Assembly (NCBI GenBank): GCA_947652605.1
Contig: OX393579.1
Coordinates: forward strand, 19,923,674 to 19,987,673
Origin: Elmis aenea
Lineage: Eukaryota > Arthropoda > Insecta > Coleoptera > Elmidae
DNA: 64,000 nt
Reading direction: 5' to 3'
Program-made: the position numbers and the translations under genes
Notes under the pieces: generated by a model
The model's database searches: none
Told to the model about the DNA's origin: nothing
Seen by the model: only the letters and a program-made list of their open reading frames with translations
Shown: piece by piece, positions 1 to 11,383 of the stretch
How positions within the stretch are numbered: the first letter of the stretch is position 1
Layout: each line of letters begins with the position of its first letter

Positions 1-2
1 AT

Positions 3-1724
3 GAATGTCAATCTTTTTCTGTTCAACAATCTCATACCATTAAGGAAATTAAAAATAAAATTAATAAAGATAACGCTGTTATTACAAGATCTGATAAGTC
101 AAACTCTATGGTCATACTCCCAAAATCTGAATACGATAATAAAATTAACGAATTTATTATCTCTGAAAAATTAGAAAAATTAAATAAAGATCCTACAGAA
201 AAATTTGTTAAGAATATTAAAGACACACTCAAAAATTGCAACAATCTTTTTAATGAATTCGAAAGGTATAAATTAACACCTATGAATGCAAATCCTCCAC
301 GTCTCTATGGCCTTATAAAAACACACAAAGAAAATAATCCAATTCGCCCTGTTGTCTCATATATAGGTTGTCCAATCAAAAAACTCGCTCATGAATTAAA
401 TTCGTTATTTTTAAGACATACAAACTTTAAGGACCCACAATCAGTTAAAAATTCTATTGACCTATGCAATAAATTAAAATGTAAAAAACTAACTAATAAT
501 TCAAAACTGGTTTCATTTGATGTTAGTAATATGTTTACAAAAATTCCACCCAAAGAATGTCTATTATTAATTGAAAATGTTTTAATGACAAAGAATGTAA
601 GTCCATTAATCAGTAACGAAATAATAGATTTGTTTAAATTAGTGATTGATCAAAATTACTTTCAATATAATAACGTGATCTACAGACAAACAGAAGGTCT
701 TCCTATGGGATCTCCAACAAGCCCTTTATTAGCCGAAATATTTATGTCTAAAATAATTTCAAAAATATTAGAATTAGAATTAAGCAAAAAACACGTAATA
801 TTCTTTTATAGGTATGTAGACGACATAATAGCAGCTTTCAATGGTACCGATAGGCAATTAAATTTATTTCTAAAAACTATAAATAATATTCATCCTTCTA
901 TCAAATTTACTTTAGAAATAGAAAAAGATAAACAAATAAATTTTCTGGACTTAACATTAAATAGAACCAATAATATTATCAACATTGATATCTATAGAAA
1001 ACCAACTTTCACAGACTGTACTATACCTTCAGATTCAATGCATCCTAACTGTCATAAACACGCAGCTTATAATTCCATGGTATATAGATGCAAAAATCTA
1101 CCGTTATCAAAAGAGAATTATGAAAAAGAAATCAACACTATAAAAGTAATAGCTAGTAACAACGGTTATTCAAAAAACATGATAAATAACATAATCAACA
1201 AATTCGAGAAAAAAGAAACTTTAAGTCTCCTATACTCAGTTAAAAATTTAAAAAGCACGCCTTACATTTGTCTGACATACTATGGTTTAATTACGGACAG
1301 AATAAGCAAAATGTTTAAAAAACTCAATATTAATGTGTCCTTTAGATCGTCCAACAAAACGTCTTCTTTATTATTTAATGCAAAAGAAAAACTCGATCCG
1401 CTAAAAAAATCCGGAGTTTACCAATTGAAATGCAATGATTGCGAAGGTACGTACGTGGGCCAAACTGGAAGGTCCTTTAAAAAACGTATAGACGAACATT
1501 TACGTTCTGCTAAATATAAAAAGACGGACTCTTCATTTGCTAATCATTTAATTGAAAATAATCATTCATACAAAAATAATTATAAAATTTTACACTTATG
1601 TGAAAAAGGCCGTAAACTAAATCTATTGGAAGCTGCTGAAATCTTTAAGCTATCTAAGAACCCCAATTTATTGAATGACCAGACAGACATTATGTACTCA
1701 CCGCTATTTAACAGCATTAAGTAA
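3..1724 (+). CDS. Penelope-like element: reverse transcriptase with GIY-YIG endonuclease (5' partial)
   Basis: This is the single polyprotein of a Penelope-like retroelement, which copies its RNA at a nick made by its own endonuclease. The frame is open from base 3, so the first Met at 108 is internal and the element continues to the left of the window. Counting from that Met, the RT has the region around GLPMGSPTSP and the catalytic YVDD near residues 236-239. A GIY-YIG domain (GVYQL then TYVGQTGRS) follows from about residue 436. The frame runs uninterrupted to the TAA at 1722-1724, so this copy may be fairly young. The DKxN motif just before the Met matches the conserved Penelope N-terminal segment. 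It probably sits in an intron of the gene A transcription unit. Confidence 0.93.
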   Translation, partial: ECQSFSVQQSHTIKEIKNKINKDNAVITRSDKSNSMVILPKSEYDNKINEFIISEKLEKLNKDPTEKFVKNIKDTLKNCNNLFNEFERYKLTPMNANPPRLYGLIKTHKENNPIRPVVSYIGCPIKKLAHELNSLFLRHTNFKDPQSVKNSIDLCNKLKCKKLTNNSKLVSFDVSNMFTKIPPKECLLLIENVLMTKNVSPLISNEIIDLFKLVIDQNYFQYNNVIYRQTEGLPMGSPTSPLLAEIFMSKIISKILELELSKKHVIFFYRYVDDIIAAFNGTDRQLNLFLKTINNIHPSIKFTLEIEKDKQINFLDLTLNRTNNIINIDIYRKPTFTDCTIPSDSMHPNCHKHAAYNSMVYRCKNLPLSKENYEKEINTIKVIASNNGYSKNMINNIINKFEKKETLSLLYSVKNLKSTPYICLTYYGLITDRISKMFKKLNINVSFRSSNKTSSLLFNAKEKLDPLKKSGVYQLKCNDCEGTYVGQTGRSFKKRIDEHLRSAKYKKTDSSFANHLIENNHSYKNNYKILHLCEKGRKLNLLEAAEIFKLSKNPNLLNDQTDIMYSPLFNSIK

Positions 1725-2022
1725 TGGAATTTAATAATCCCGTTAACTTCCGCCCTTCCGTCATTCACGCTATCTATACCTGCATAAATACTTTGTAAAA
1801 CTTGTTTATATGTTAGTCTTAATAAGTACTTGACAATGGTCCAATAGACTGAAAACGTTTGTACGAAAAACTCAAAATTAAAGTGGTTAAACAAAGTAAT
1901 AGTGTTTTATTTCAATTAATATGTCTCAATACCACAAAGTAACGGCTAAACAAATTCTTCAAAGATTTTGTATCTGATTTTTAAATTGCAAGATAAAAAA
2001 TATATTAGTAACTTTTAATAAG
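1725..2022 (+). other. Penelope 3' untranslated tail and intron-like sequence
   Basis: The first ~170 bases look like the 3' tail of the Penelope element; its end is not defined by a visible repeat or target duplication. The rest is AT-rich and ends in an AG that would be the acceptor of the exon starting at 2023. No coding potential was seen. Confidence 0.4.
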
Positions 2023-2190
2023 GTGCTGGTGGTTCAGCTGGGTCGATTTTATCAAGTACTCCAAGCGATGAAAGAATAATGGCCAGGACATTTCCAAGAT
2101 CAGGAGGTTCCATTCCAAGGGTAGATAGAGCACATTCGTATGGAGGGTATCCATCAAATTATCAAGGAGACAGAGATCACTTGTTTCACA
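2023..2190 (+). CDS. Gene A candidate upstream exon
   Basis: This 168-bp open segment lies between an AG acceptor (weak pyrimidine tract) and a GTAGGT donor. It encodes 55 full codons with SSTPSDERI, SIPRVDRAHS and YGGYPSNYQG. Both edges are phase 1, and joining to 8059 makes a Ser codon and stays in frame. The STP motif recurs in genes A, B and C. The frame stays open past the donor into an inserted hAT-like element, so the exon could instead be a relic. Confidence 0.45.
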
Positions 2191-5100
2191 GTAGGTGTAC
2201 TAGGTCGTCTAAATTCGATGAAACTACCGCAGTGGCGGATTTACCATTAGGCTAAGCTGGCTGAAGCCTACGACGTCAAATTTTTGATGGCAAAAAAGTT
2301 TTGATTGCGAGAAATTTGACTTAATCACTCGTAGGTTTGTTTCCGCTGCTCTCTTACCGAGTTTAAAATAAAAATTAACACCAATTGTTCACCCTTCAAG
2401 TCAGTCATGTCGACAATCGCGAAACACTAAAAACATTACCTCACATTGTGTGAGGCTCACAATATCGCACAATGTAAACAAATGTGTCCTTCCATGGCAA
2501 CCAAAAGCGCTAGATGATTTGTTATACTGGAGGTCGGACCTAACAGCGTAGTTCTGTACCACACTCTTCTTAAGCTGAACGTTTCAGTTCCGTAAAATTT
2601 TGGATAGCACCTCGTATATCAGCCTAAATGCGGCAAATCGTAACTCCGCCACTGTGTGCTGCCGTATTTTCTGACATATAATACCTCAATTTTGGAGGTA
2701 TCTTTCGGAATAAATTGGGAGTTCTTATTGAATGTATGAAACATAAGTATATTTAAAAAATGTTTATTTATCTTCAAAGTAAAAAAAACATTACCTGACA
2801 TCATCATACAGGTCATCCTCGCCCATGCATTCTTCGAGGTAATCAATGCTTCATGAGCATGATGTGTTCATCTATGTTTAATCGGACCTGATTTGAAATT
2901 TTTCTTTTTTCTGATGTTTATAACATGTTTCCGTGGAAACGGTAAGCAATTGTCAAAAAATTGTATGCACTATTAGTTATATTACCCTTAAAAATGCAGT
3001 ACTTTCAAAAATTTTCAACATTTAAAAACTGAAAAGTCTGAAAAAATTCGCTTGGAAATTAGATTGACAATAGATTATTTAACAGTAGCTAGATAAGTTC
3101 TGTTTGCATCGAATTATTAAGCACCTGAATATACAACTTTGCCCTAATTTAACCGAAGTCGTAACTCTTACCGTTTACGAGATCCACATAGTGGCCCTCG
3201 AAAAACGAGAAACTCTGTATACGCGTCGGAGTTTTATGGCGAAACGTTTTATATTTTCCAATTTCTGTCGCTGTTAGATTATGTAAGTCAATAAGGGCTA
3301 CATTTTAAAAATATTTTCAAACATACAGGGTGATCCAAAAAAGAGTGGCATATCAAAGTTATACTTTTTCTTATGGAACACCCTGTATATTTTTAGATTT
3401 TTGGATTCCTCTTTAAATTTAATTATAAAAATGTATAAGGTCATATGGGTCTAGTCAACCGTTCTCGTGAAAATCGCATTTTCAGGAAAATTCAGTATTT
3501 TCAAAAATTTTCAACATTTAAAAACTTTGAGAAGTCTGAAGAAATTCGCTTGGAGATAAGATTGACAATAGATTATGTAACACTTTGCACCACCTACATT
3601 TTTAAAATATTATACAGGGCGTTTTTTACGCTTGGTCAAACTTGTGAAACTTTAAACATCGATAACTCATTTTTTTTAAATACAACACCCTATATTTTTT
3701 TGCACCGTCTTATAGAAAATTTAATTCTCTTTCGAAAATATTAAGGCTGTTTTTCACCTAAAATTGATATTTTCCGAGATATCGCGATTTTATTGTTAAT
3801 TATTAGGTCAAAGTAATATTTTCGAGTAGGCTATGAAGGTAGACAGCGGTAATTTGAAACAATTGAAAGAAAGAAAAAGAAAGGCCTAGTTTTATCTTTT
3901 TTCTACGTATTTTTAACATTTTTTTATAATGAAGAGCAATCTCTTAAAATTATTTATACATTTATTTATTGGATCAGTATGATAAGATGATTACTAAATC
4001 CTATAAACCATTTTTTTTTATGTTTATAATACGACATTCGGTTCTACCAAAATGTCTGCTTAAATTCTGGTTCCACGCATTTTGCAAACATTGTGTTTTA
4101 TACAGTGTGCACAATGTTTAATATAAGTAAGTGTTTATGGTGTGTTAACTAAAATATAAATATAGAAAATATTTCAAATTGGGACCGTAGTAACTATAAT
4201 TGAACATTTATAAAAAATTTCTAGTGAAGTGTACTTAATATTAATTCAAAAACAAAATTTAACAGCCGATTACAATAAATGTTCAACATGACGACCATCC
4301 CCTTGAATACACATTGTGATCCTCTTTTCAAGTGAACGCCTTACATTACGCAACATATTAGGAGTGATTGTCTCAAAAGGTTTTGAATTATTATTACATA
4401 CATTTTAGTTATCACTAGAAATATTTTATAAATGTTCAATTTAAGTTACTACGGTCCCAATTTGAAATATTTTCTGTATTTATATTTTAGTTAACACACC
4501 ATAAACACTTACTTATATTAAACATTGTGCACACTGTATAAAACACAATGTTTGCAAAATGCGTGGAACCAGAATTTAAGCAGACATTTTGGTAGAACCG
4601 AGTGTCGTATTATAAACATACAAAAAAATGGTTTATAGGATTTAGTAATCATCTTATCATACTGATCCAATAAATAAATGTATAAATAATTTGAAGAGAT
4701 TGCTCTTCATTATAAAAAAATGTCAAAAATGCGTAGAAAAAAGATAAAACTAGGCCTTTCTTTTTCTTTCTTTCAATTGTTTCAAATTACCGCTGTCTAC
4801 CTTCATAGCCTATTCGAAAATATTACTTTGACCTAATAATTAACAATAAAATCGCGATATCTCGGAAAATATTAATTTTAGGTATAAAACAGTATTAATG
4901 TTTTCGAAAGAGAATTAAATTTTCTATAAGACGGTGTAAAAAAATATAAGGGGTTGTATTTATAAAAAATGAGTTATCGATGTTTAAAGTTTCACAAGTT
5001 TGACCAAGCGTAAAAAACGCCCTGTATAATATTTTAAAAATGTAGGTGGTGCAAAGTGTTACCTAATCTATTGTCAATCTTATCTCCAAGCGAATTTCTT

Positions 5101-8100
5101 CAGACTTCTCAAAGTTTTTAAATGTTGAAAATTTTTGAAAATACTGAATTTTCCTGAAAATGCGATTTTCACGAGAACGGTTGACTTTAGACCCATATGA
5201 CCTTATACATTTTTTAAATTAAATTTAAAGAGGAATCCAAAAATCTAAAAATATACAGGGTGTTCCATAAGAAAAAGTATAACTTTGATATGCCACTCTT
5301 TTTTGGAGCACCCTGTATGTTAGAAAATATTTTTTAAATGTAGCCCTTATTGACTTACATAATCTAACAGCGACATAAATTGGAAAATATAAAAAGTTTT
5401 GCCATAAAACTCCGACGCGTCGGTCGTGACTCACCCTGTATAAAGGGTGTTCAAATGAAAAAGTCATCAAGTTGGCTTGCAACACAATTTAACCTAGATA
5501 AATTCTAAGACATTGACCTTAGGTAACCTATAAATTCAATAATGAAAACACTGTTAAGAGAACAGATAGCTGGGATTTTTCAAATGTCATCTATTAATTG
5601 TCACATCACGCTCTTCAACGCGTGCGTATTAAGATATCTCATCCCTTTTTCGTTTCGTCCTCTTTCAATAGAAAATTAAAGCTTACTTGATGACTTTTTC
5701 ATTTAATTAATTTCTAAAATAATAATAGAAATATAATACTTAACCAAAATAACTCAAAAACAAAAAATGATAATACATTTTTGCAATTGGTTCTTTATTT
5801 GTTCTGAAAAACACTTAAGGCGATTAAAAAGGGGCCTATTCACGATCAATCATGTTGCGCAACAATTATTGCGCAGCATGATGTTGCGCAAATCCGAATT
5901 GTATTCACGTTGACACATAATTTAGGCAATCATTCAGTTTTTCACTCCACGTCGCCAAGTGATACAAAGATGAGTACGGAAGCATGTGCCACTATGGTAC
6001 CTACTTGCAATCAAGGGCGGATCCAGCCCTCCATCTTAGGGGGGGTAATTAAAACTTTCAGTGGGCCCTTGCCAATTGGCCTCCGCAGAATTTTTTTTCC
6101 CTCTCAACTTTTATGAGCAATTGTTTCGCTTCACCCCTTAATAATTAATTGTAATAATCAATTTTTCAAATGAAAAACAGACTAATGGCTAAAGGTATAC
6201 GGGAAGTGTAGAATAAATATGACTATTTTTGTAATATACAGTTTTAATTTAGGCAATAATACATTGAACTAAAACTAATTCTATTAAAACGAAAAGTACT
6301 TTATTTCATTGTAAGCGATAGTAAATATACGGTTCGGTTTTTTAAAAATGATACAATAAAATTAAGTTTTCTACATTTGGCTCCAAATGTATTTATTATA
6401 TTGTCTATGTTGACATCTATACAGGGCTGTAACTAGGTAGGTGCAACAGGTGCAACCCCACAGGGCCCAGACCTGAGGGGGGCACTTAGAGTGCCTACGA
6501 AAAATTATTTGAGATCAAATATTGGACAAGAACGATTATTAAATCTTTCTATTATTTTAATAGAATATGATATCGCCAAAGATAATGACATAATAGATGA
6601 GTTTGCAACTATTAAATCAAGAAAAGTGCAATTATAATTATATAAATTTATTTTTATTTTTTAGATTGTGTATTCAAATATATTAAGAATATAATTTTCT
6701 TTACAAATATATTTTTTGCTTATTGTTTCACCAGCATTTTTTTGCTAGTGCTATAGGGGGCCCAAATTTAATATCTAGCAGAGGGCACTTCAGAGGCTAG
6801 TTGCGGCACTGCATCGATATCTCTATGAATATGCAATAAAGCCAATCCCGTTTAACGTTCTTGTGTCATATTAGATCGTAACCACCCCTTTAACCCTTTT
6901 AAGCCGAAAAATTCCTTTCTGCCGAGGCAATGCTAACAGGAAGAGTGCATAAAATTTGCAAAATGATTTTTAAAGTTGGGTATATTTCGGCGTTACATTT
7001 TTTATATGTTTCGAAAGCGCTGTCAGGTACATTTTCGTTTAACTGAAATTTCTTTTGCCATTGTAATGTTCAAAAATCGATTTCAGATTTAGGTTTTCAT
7101 TTTATTAGATCGTCGTTTTCAAATACTTTACTTAAATAAGTGACTAATGACTATTGAATTTATAAATTCATTTACATCTTCACTAGACTTTGTTATAAAC
7201 TAAAGGGGGAACGCAGGAAATAAAATATGTATTTGTAAAACTTAATTTTTTTAAATATCTTAGTCTTAGGGGGGGTTAATTACTCCATTTACACCCCCTG
7301 GATCCGCCACTGACTTGCATTGTGTGTACCTAATGATTCGTGTAAACGAAAGCGCAAAAGATATTGGATGAAGAAATGGTTTAAAAAACGAGCTACTTTT
7401 ACTCATGTAATTTGCTGGATGAATTAGTAGTGAGCTTTCCATCTGACTACAATAATTGTAAGCGTTGCGTATGGGGCATTCAACTTTTCTCGAATTGCTG
7501 CAAATGGTCACACCTTTGATTCAAAAAGAAAATACAGTAATGAGAGATGCAATCTCTGTACATGAAAGTCACACACAAGACAGCAGTGATGAGACTCGAC
7601 TGACAAAATTTGTGCAACACTGCCATTCACAGTACAAATCGTTGCGCAACTCGCTTGTTGTGCAAAAAATATCAGGGAATTCTGATTTTACACAACAGGT
7701 TGCGCAATTCGTCAATCACTATCATTCACGGTCAATCATGTTGCTCAATAGGCAATGTTGCGCAATATGATTGATCGTGAATAGGCCCCTTTAACTATCT
7801 CTATTGTTAATAATAAGCGATGTACCCATGTAATCCTATCAAATTTGGACCACATGTTACTCTTAAAACTAATTTTTGATTTCCTAATTATTGCAATAGA
7901 TTTGTAAAGTATTTTTTGTACTATTTGTTGAGATTCTAATTACGTAAAAAGAAAATATATTTTACAGCTTAACCTGGCAATATTATATTTGATAATCATG
8001 ATAAAAAAAATTGTGTCAAGTTTAATTGAATATTTTTACTCAAGTGGATTTTTTCTAGGTATGAATACTCCAACGATGATACAAGGTGCAGAACTTGATG

Positions 8101-11030
8101 AATCTGAGCAAAGTAAGAAACCCATTTATTTATTTAATAAAAACTATTTTATATCTTTTTGAGTAGGTACTAGTACAGATGAAGAAGCATTTGCACCACA
8201 TGCCACGAGCACACCAAAGAAAGTTACTCGTACAAAGACAGTTTTAGAAGAGTACACAGATTTATCTGAATCAGCAGAATCTTTTGATTCTGGGGGTACT
8301 GCAGGAACTGCTTTTACTAATTCAAATGCATCTAATATAACTGCTAGAGCTATATGCCCTGCTAGTGAAAGTGCTTCTGCTGATTTAGAATATAATGTAT
8401 CACTTATTGGCCCAGGTGCTAACCCAATTGCTAATAGAACTATGAATAGAACTATGAACAGAACTATGAATAGAACTGTAGCAGGTTCGGTATTCAATGT
8501 GACTCCTTATCATCCGGCTGTCAACACAAGTGCTAATAGAAGTATTAATAGAATTCCTAGTCCTGCTACTTCAAGCGCTGCAAATAATTCAAGAAACAAT
8601 GGCAATATTTCACGTCCTGCTGCTAATACGACAGTCAATAGAACAACACCTGCAGCTGCAGGAGCGAATGCAACTTACAATCAACCATGTCCTGCTGCAG
8701 GAGCAAATGCAACTTACAATCAACCAGGTCCTGCTGCAGGAGCAAATGCAACTTACAATAAACCATGTCCTGCTGCAGACACAACTTTTAATTTAGCATC
8801 TCCGTTGCTTCGACGTCGACGTGTATCGGCGAACTTTTCACCAGATCACACGAGCACACCAAATCAACCAAGGGAAAGAACCAAAGCAAGACCAATGAGT
8901 ACCAGTTATGTTGAATGTGACAGCCTTATTGGTGCAGCCAATCCATCTTTTGGAGCTCTTCCTGTTTCAGATTCATATGAAGAAATACCACCACTTGATG
9001 ACTCTTCTGGTTATTATCTGCCTGACAGTAGTGGTGGAACCGATTATACTCCTCGTTCTAATAGCTGGCGTCTAGATGCGACCGACAATAGAAGTGAACC
9101 AGGTCCTGCTGCAGGAGCAAATGCAACTTACAATCAACCAGGTCCTGCTGCAGGAGCAAATGCAACTTACAATCAACCAGGTCCTGCTGCAGGAGCAAAT
9201 GCAACTTACAAACAACCATGTCCTGCTGCAGGAGCAAATGCAACTTACAATAAACCATGTCCTGCTGCAGACACAACTTTTAATTTTGCATCTCCCTTGC
9301 TTCGACGTCGACGTGTATCGGTGAACTTTTCACCAGGTCACGCTAGCACACCAAATCAACCAAGGGAAAGGACCAAAGCAAGACCAATGAGTACAAGTTA
9401 TGTTGAGTGTGACAGCCTTATTGGTGCAGCCAATCCATCTTTTGGAGCTCTTCCTGTTTCAGATTCATATGAAGAAATACCACCACTTGATGACTCTTCT
9501 GGTTATTATCTGCCTGACAGTAGTGGTGGAACCGATTATACTCCTCGTTCTAATAGCTGGCGTCTAGATGCGACCGACAATAGAAGTGAACCAGGTCCTG
9601 CTGCAGGAGCAAATGCAACTTACAATCAACCAGGTCCTGCTGCAGGAGCAAATGCAACTTACAATCAACCAGGTCCTGCTGCAGGAGCAAATGCAACTTA
9701 CAATCAACCAGGTCCTGCTGCAGACACAACTTTTAATTTTGCATCTCCCTTGCTTCGACGTCGACATGTATCGGTGAACTTTTCACCAGGTCACGCTAGC
9801 ACACCAAATCAACCAAGGGAAAGGACCCAAGCAAGACCAATGAGTACAAGTTATGTTGAGTGTGACAGCCTTATTGGTGCAGCCAATCCATCTTTTGGAG
9901 CTCTTCCTGTTTCAGATTCATATGAAGAAATACCACCACTTGATGACTCTTCTGGTTATTATCTGCCTGACAGTAGTGGTGGAACCGATTATACTCCTCG
10001 TTCTAATAGCTGGCGTCTAGATGCGACCGACAATAGAAGTGGTAATAGAAGTGCTAATACTAGTCGGCGAAGTACCAATGCCAGTCGCGGAAATGCCACC
10101 ACCAGTAGGGGAAATGCGACCTATAATCGTGGGAATTCTGTTGCTGCTGCTGCTGCTGCCTTTTCTCCTTTAATCAGACGTAAAAGACAATCACTAAATT
10201 TTCAACCGCCTCGCACCAGCACAGGAATAAATCCACGAGATATATCACAAGATGCTGTAGTAGCGCGTCCAGCAAATCAATCGCAATATGTCGGACGGGT
10301 AACAGAATCTCCCCATGGTATTCAAAATAGGCTATATGAATCATATGCTGGCTATCCTCATAACTTTGTTCCACAACAACAACACCGATATGTGCCATAT
10401 GATTCATATGAAATTAGACCAGAGTATGGAATAGCTGATACTGAAACTTCATTTTTTGATCCTTATCCTACCATGAATTCATCTCATTACACTGACTATG
10501 GAAATTCAAATTCAGGTTCCATGGATACTTCTCTTCTGGGAAGAGTGATGGCGGGTGAATTTAACAGGATTGAACCAATGACTCCGTCACCTCCACGGCC
10601 TGCGCCTATAGGATGTAATCCTGATTGTCCAAGAGTTCCTTGCTCTGCATGTAGTCCCTGCAATCCAGCAGCAACAATTTGTAGAGGTCAACAACAACAA
10701 GCTAATGGAACGTTTAATTTAGGAAATGCAACGTATGATTTAGGAAATGCTGCGTCAAATCAAACGATGTATTCTTCTGATGGTGGAGAGACGAGTGGTG
10801 GTAGTTCAGGAGCAGGAAAGGTAGCTTCTTCTAACCGTGCCACGGGTGCAAGTGGAAGTCTATCGGGTTCTGGTACAGCCAGCTCTGCTAAAACGTCTTG
10901 TGCATGTCCAAGTGGTAATAAAACATATTCTGCTGTGCCACTCAACAAAAGTGTCTTAAATAAATCTAAGGCCGATAAGTCTAAGGACAAGGACAATTGC
11001 AAAGCTTGTTGTAAAAGAAAAACGTTCTGA
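2023..11030 (+). CDS. Gene A: repeat-rich Asn/Ser protein of an unrecognised family (5' incomplete)
   Basis: Product not recognised. Proposed exons are 2023-2190, 8059-8112 and 8167-11030. All junctions are phase 1, giving 1027 codons in the window. The first exon and N-terminus lie to the left, beyond the Penelope element. No signal peptide or membrane segment is visible. The protein is rich in Asn-x-Thr/Ser (NATY, NRT, NRS), carries STP motifs, three copies of a long repeat and a 13-residue minisatellite. The tail has Cys pairs (NPDCPRVPCSACSPC, then CKACCKRKTF). STP segments and NRS/NAT runs are shared with genes B and C, so I place it in their family; the diagnostic N-terminal motif is not in view. 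The sequons are unlikely to be glycosylated without a signal peptide. The upstream exon is the least certain part. Confidence 0.6.
2230..2654. mobile_element. Non-autonomous DNA element with cagtggcgga ends
   Basis: The left end is cagtggcggatttacc; the right end, read on the minus strand, is cagtggcggagttacg. No coding sequence. A clean target duplication is not visible, so the class (probably hAT-like) is uncertain. Confidence 0.6.
2655..3218. other. Intergenic or intronic sequence with dispersed-repeat fragments
   Basis: There is no supported gene. Bases about 3088-3218 are an inverted copy of a dispersed repeat also seen near 14262-14455, 49668-49742 and 51310-51428 (shared words cgaagtcgtaactctt and gcacctgaatatacaac). 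Confidence 0.5.
3219..5440. repeat. Foldback element with ~1009-bp arms around a transposase remnant
   Basis: The left arm (3219-4227) and right arm (4412-5420) are inverted copies of about equal length, separated by a 184-bp loop. The right end closes with the caccctgta word shared by many elements here; the left end is slightly truncated. The loop carries the last codons of a mariner-like transposase on the minus strand. I read this as an internally deleted DNA transposon. Confidence 0.85.
4270..4404 (-). pseudogene. C-terminal fragment of a mariner-like (DDE) transposase
   Basis: On the minus strand this reads ...FETITPNMLRNVRRSLEKRI, then MCIQGDGRHVEHLL and a stop. This is the typical C-terminus of a group of insect mariner-like transposases with an N-terminal DUF4817 helix-turn-helix. 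A stop lies just upstream at the arm boundary, so only the tail is kept. It cannot make a working transposase. Confidence 0.8.
5453..5704. mobile_element. Small MITE with inverted aatgaaaaagtcatcaag ends
   Basis: An inverted repeat at 5453-5471 and 5686-5704 bounds ~250 bp of non-coding DNA. No transposase remnant; class unknown. Confidence 0.5.
6012..7312. mobile_element. Nested element with ggcggatccag ends
   Basis: The inverted ends are caagggcggatccag and, on the other strand, cagtggcggatccag. Flanks are acttgcaat (6003-6011) and acttgcatt (7313-7321), a 9-bp duplication with one mismatch. A 9-bp duplication would fit a Mutator-like origin. It is itself interrupted at 6422-6811. No coding sequence recognised. 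Confidence 0.75.
6422..6811. mobile_element. Innermost nested hAT-like MITE (390 bp)
   Basis: Ends are cagggctgtaactag and, inverted, cagtgccgcaactag. Flanks catctata and catcgata match in 7 of 8 bases, as expected for an old hAT target duplication. Non-coding. Confidence 0.75.
7344..7567 (+). pseudogene. Harbinger transposase N-terminal remnant
   Basis: Read across two frames it gives KRKRKRYWMKKWFKKR, then LLDELVVSFPSDYNN, then RMGHSTFLELLQMVTPLIQK and MRDAIS. This matches the conserved start of HARBI1-type transposases. Frameshifts and loss of the catalytic part make it non-functional. Confidence 0.75.
7795..8058. other. Intron sequence upstream of the gene A micro-exon
   Basis: AT-rich with no gene. 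It ends in a pyrimidine-rich acceptor at 8051-8058. Confidence 0.5.
8059..8112 (+). CDS. Gene A 54-bp micro-exon
   Basis: This exon lies between a strong acceptor (TTTTTTCTAG) and a GTAAGA donor and encodes MNTPTMIQGAELDESEQ plus split codons. Phase 1 on both sides. The following intron (8113-8166) is only 54 bp and removes an in-frame stop. The Met at 8061 could alternatively be a start codon, but no N-terminal family motif follows it. Confidence 0.65.
8167..11030 (+). CDS. Gene A main exon
   Basis: The frame is open from the AG at 8165-8166 to TGA, 91 codons further upstream than the first Met at 8442. The upstream part encodes STSTDEEAFAPHATSTPKK, then an acidic and Ser/Ala-rich stretch. 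The middle holds a long repeat three times (arms RRRRVS...NFSP, STPNQPRERT, DSYEEIPPLDDSSGYYLP). The C-terminal third is Ser/Gly-rich with two Cys clusters and a Lys/Arg tail. The repeats are almost identical at DNA level, pointing to recent homogenisation. Confidence 0.85.
8640..10040 (+). repeat. Two-level tandem repeat within gene A
   Basis: The long repeat starts with ttcgacgtcgac at 8809, 9301 and 9754, giving periods of 492 and 453 bp. The 39-bp difference equals exactly one copy of the inner 39-bp (13-residue, GPAAGANATYNQP) minisatellite, which is present about 3, 4 and 3 times in successive blocks. Every unit length is a multiple of three, so the reading frame is preserved. Confidence 0.9.
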
Positions 11031-11383
11031 TTAATAAGCAAAACGTACGTCTCACTTAATCTACTAGTAAATTTGTTTAAATTATATCATTCCATACTCA
11101 ATGCTATTTCAATATAACTGCACTACACACATTAGTTTTTTTTTTGCTAAGGAAGTAATTCATTGGTAATTTTACGTATGGATCAACGCGTATCAATTAT
11201 TGATTATGTAAACATAAACATGATCATTTTATGGAACAGTATTGTATTTATTATTTTTAATATTTCCAAGGCTATGTAAGTGAAATGCAATTTTATTTCT
11301 ATTATTACAATTGCTCTGTCCTTATGACTGTTTTTTAATATAAAAATAATTTTTAAGTAAGTAATTTTACTAATTCTGTAATC
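11031..11383. other. 3' flank of gene A
   Basis: AT-rich non-coding sequence directly after the gene A stop, presumably 3' UTR and downstream DNA. No convincing AATAAA was singled out. Confidence 0.4.

Larger units (their letters stand above)
5827..7790. mobile_element. PIF/Harbinger transposon remnant, host of two nested insertions
   Basis: The ends are inverted copies starting aggggcctattcacgatcaa, flanked by TTA(A) on both sides. Subterminal DNA is full of ttgcgcaac words. The interior keeps a degraded Harbinger transposase N-terminus (7344-7567). A 1.3 kb element (6012-7312) interrupts it. It lies in the proposed gene A intron. Confidence 0.8.

Noticed and set aside
8640..9740. CRISPR-like regular repeats
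   Set aside because: They are in-frame coding minisatellites in an insect gene, without variable spacers.
9058..9777. Alternative-frame repeat peptides (LLQEQMQLTINQV and antisense equivalents)
   Set aside because: Shadow translations of the 39-bp repeat in other frames; because units are multiples of three, all frames stay open.
8442..11030. Abundant Asn-x-Ser/Thr sequons suggesting a secreted glycoprotein or mucin
   Set aside because: No signal peptide or membrane segment is visible in the parts seen, and the family members B and C also lack one.
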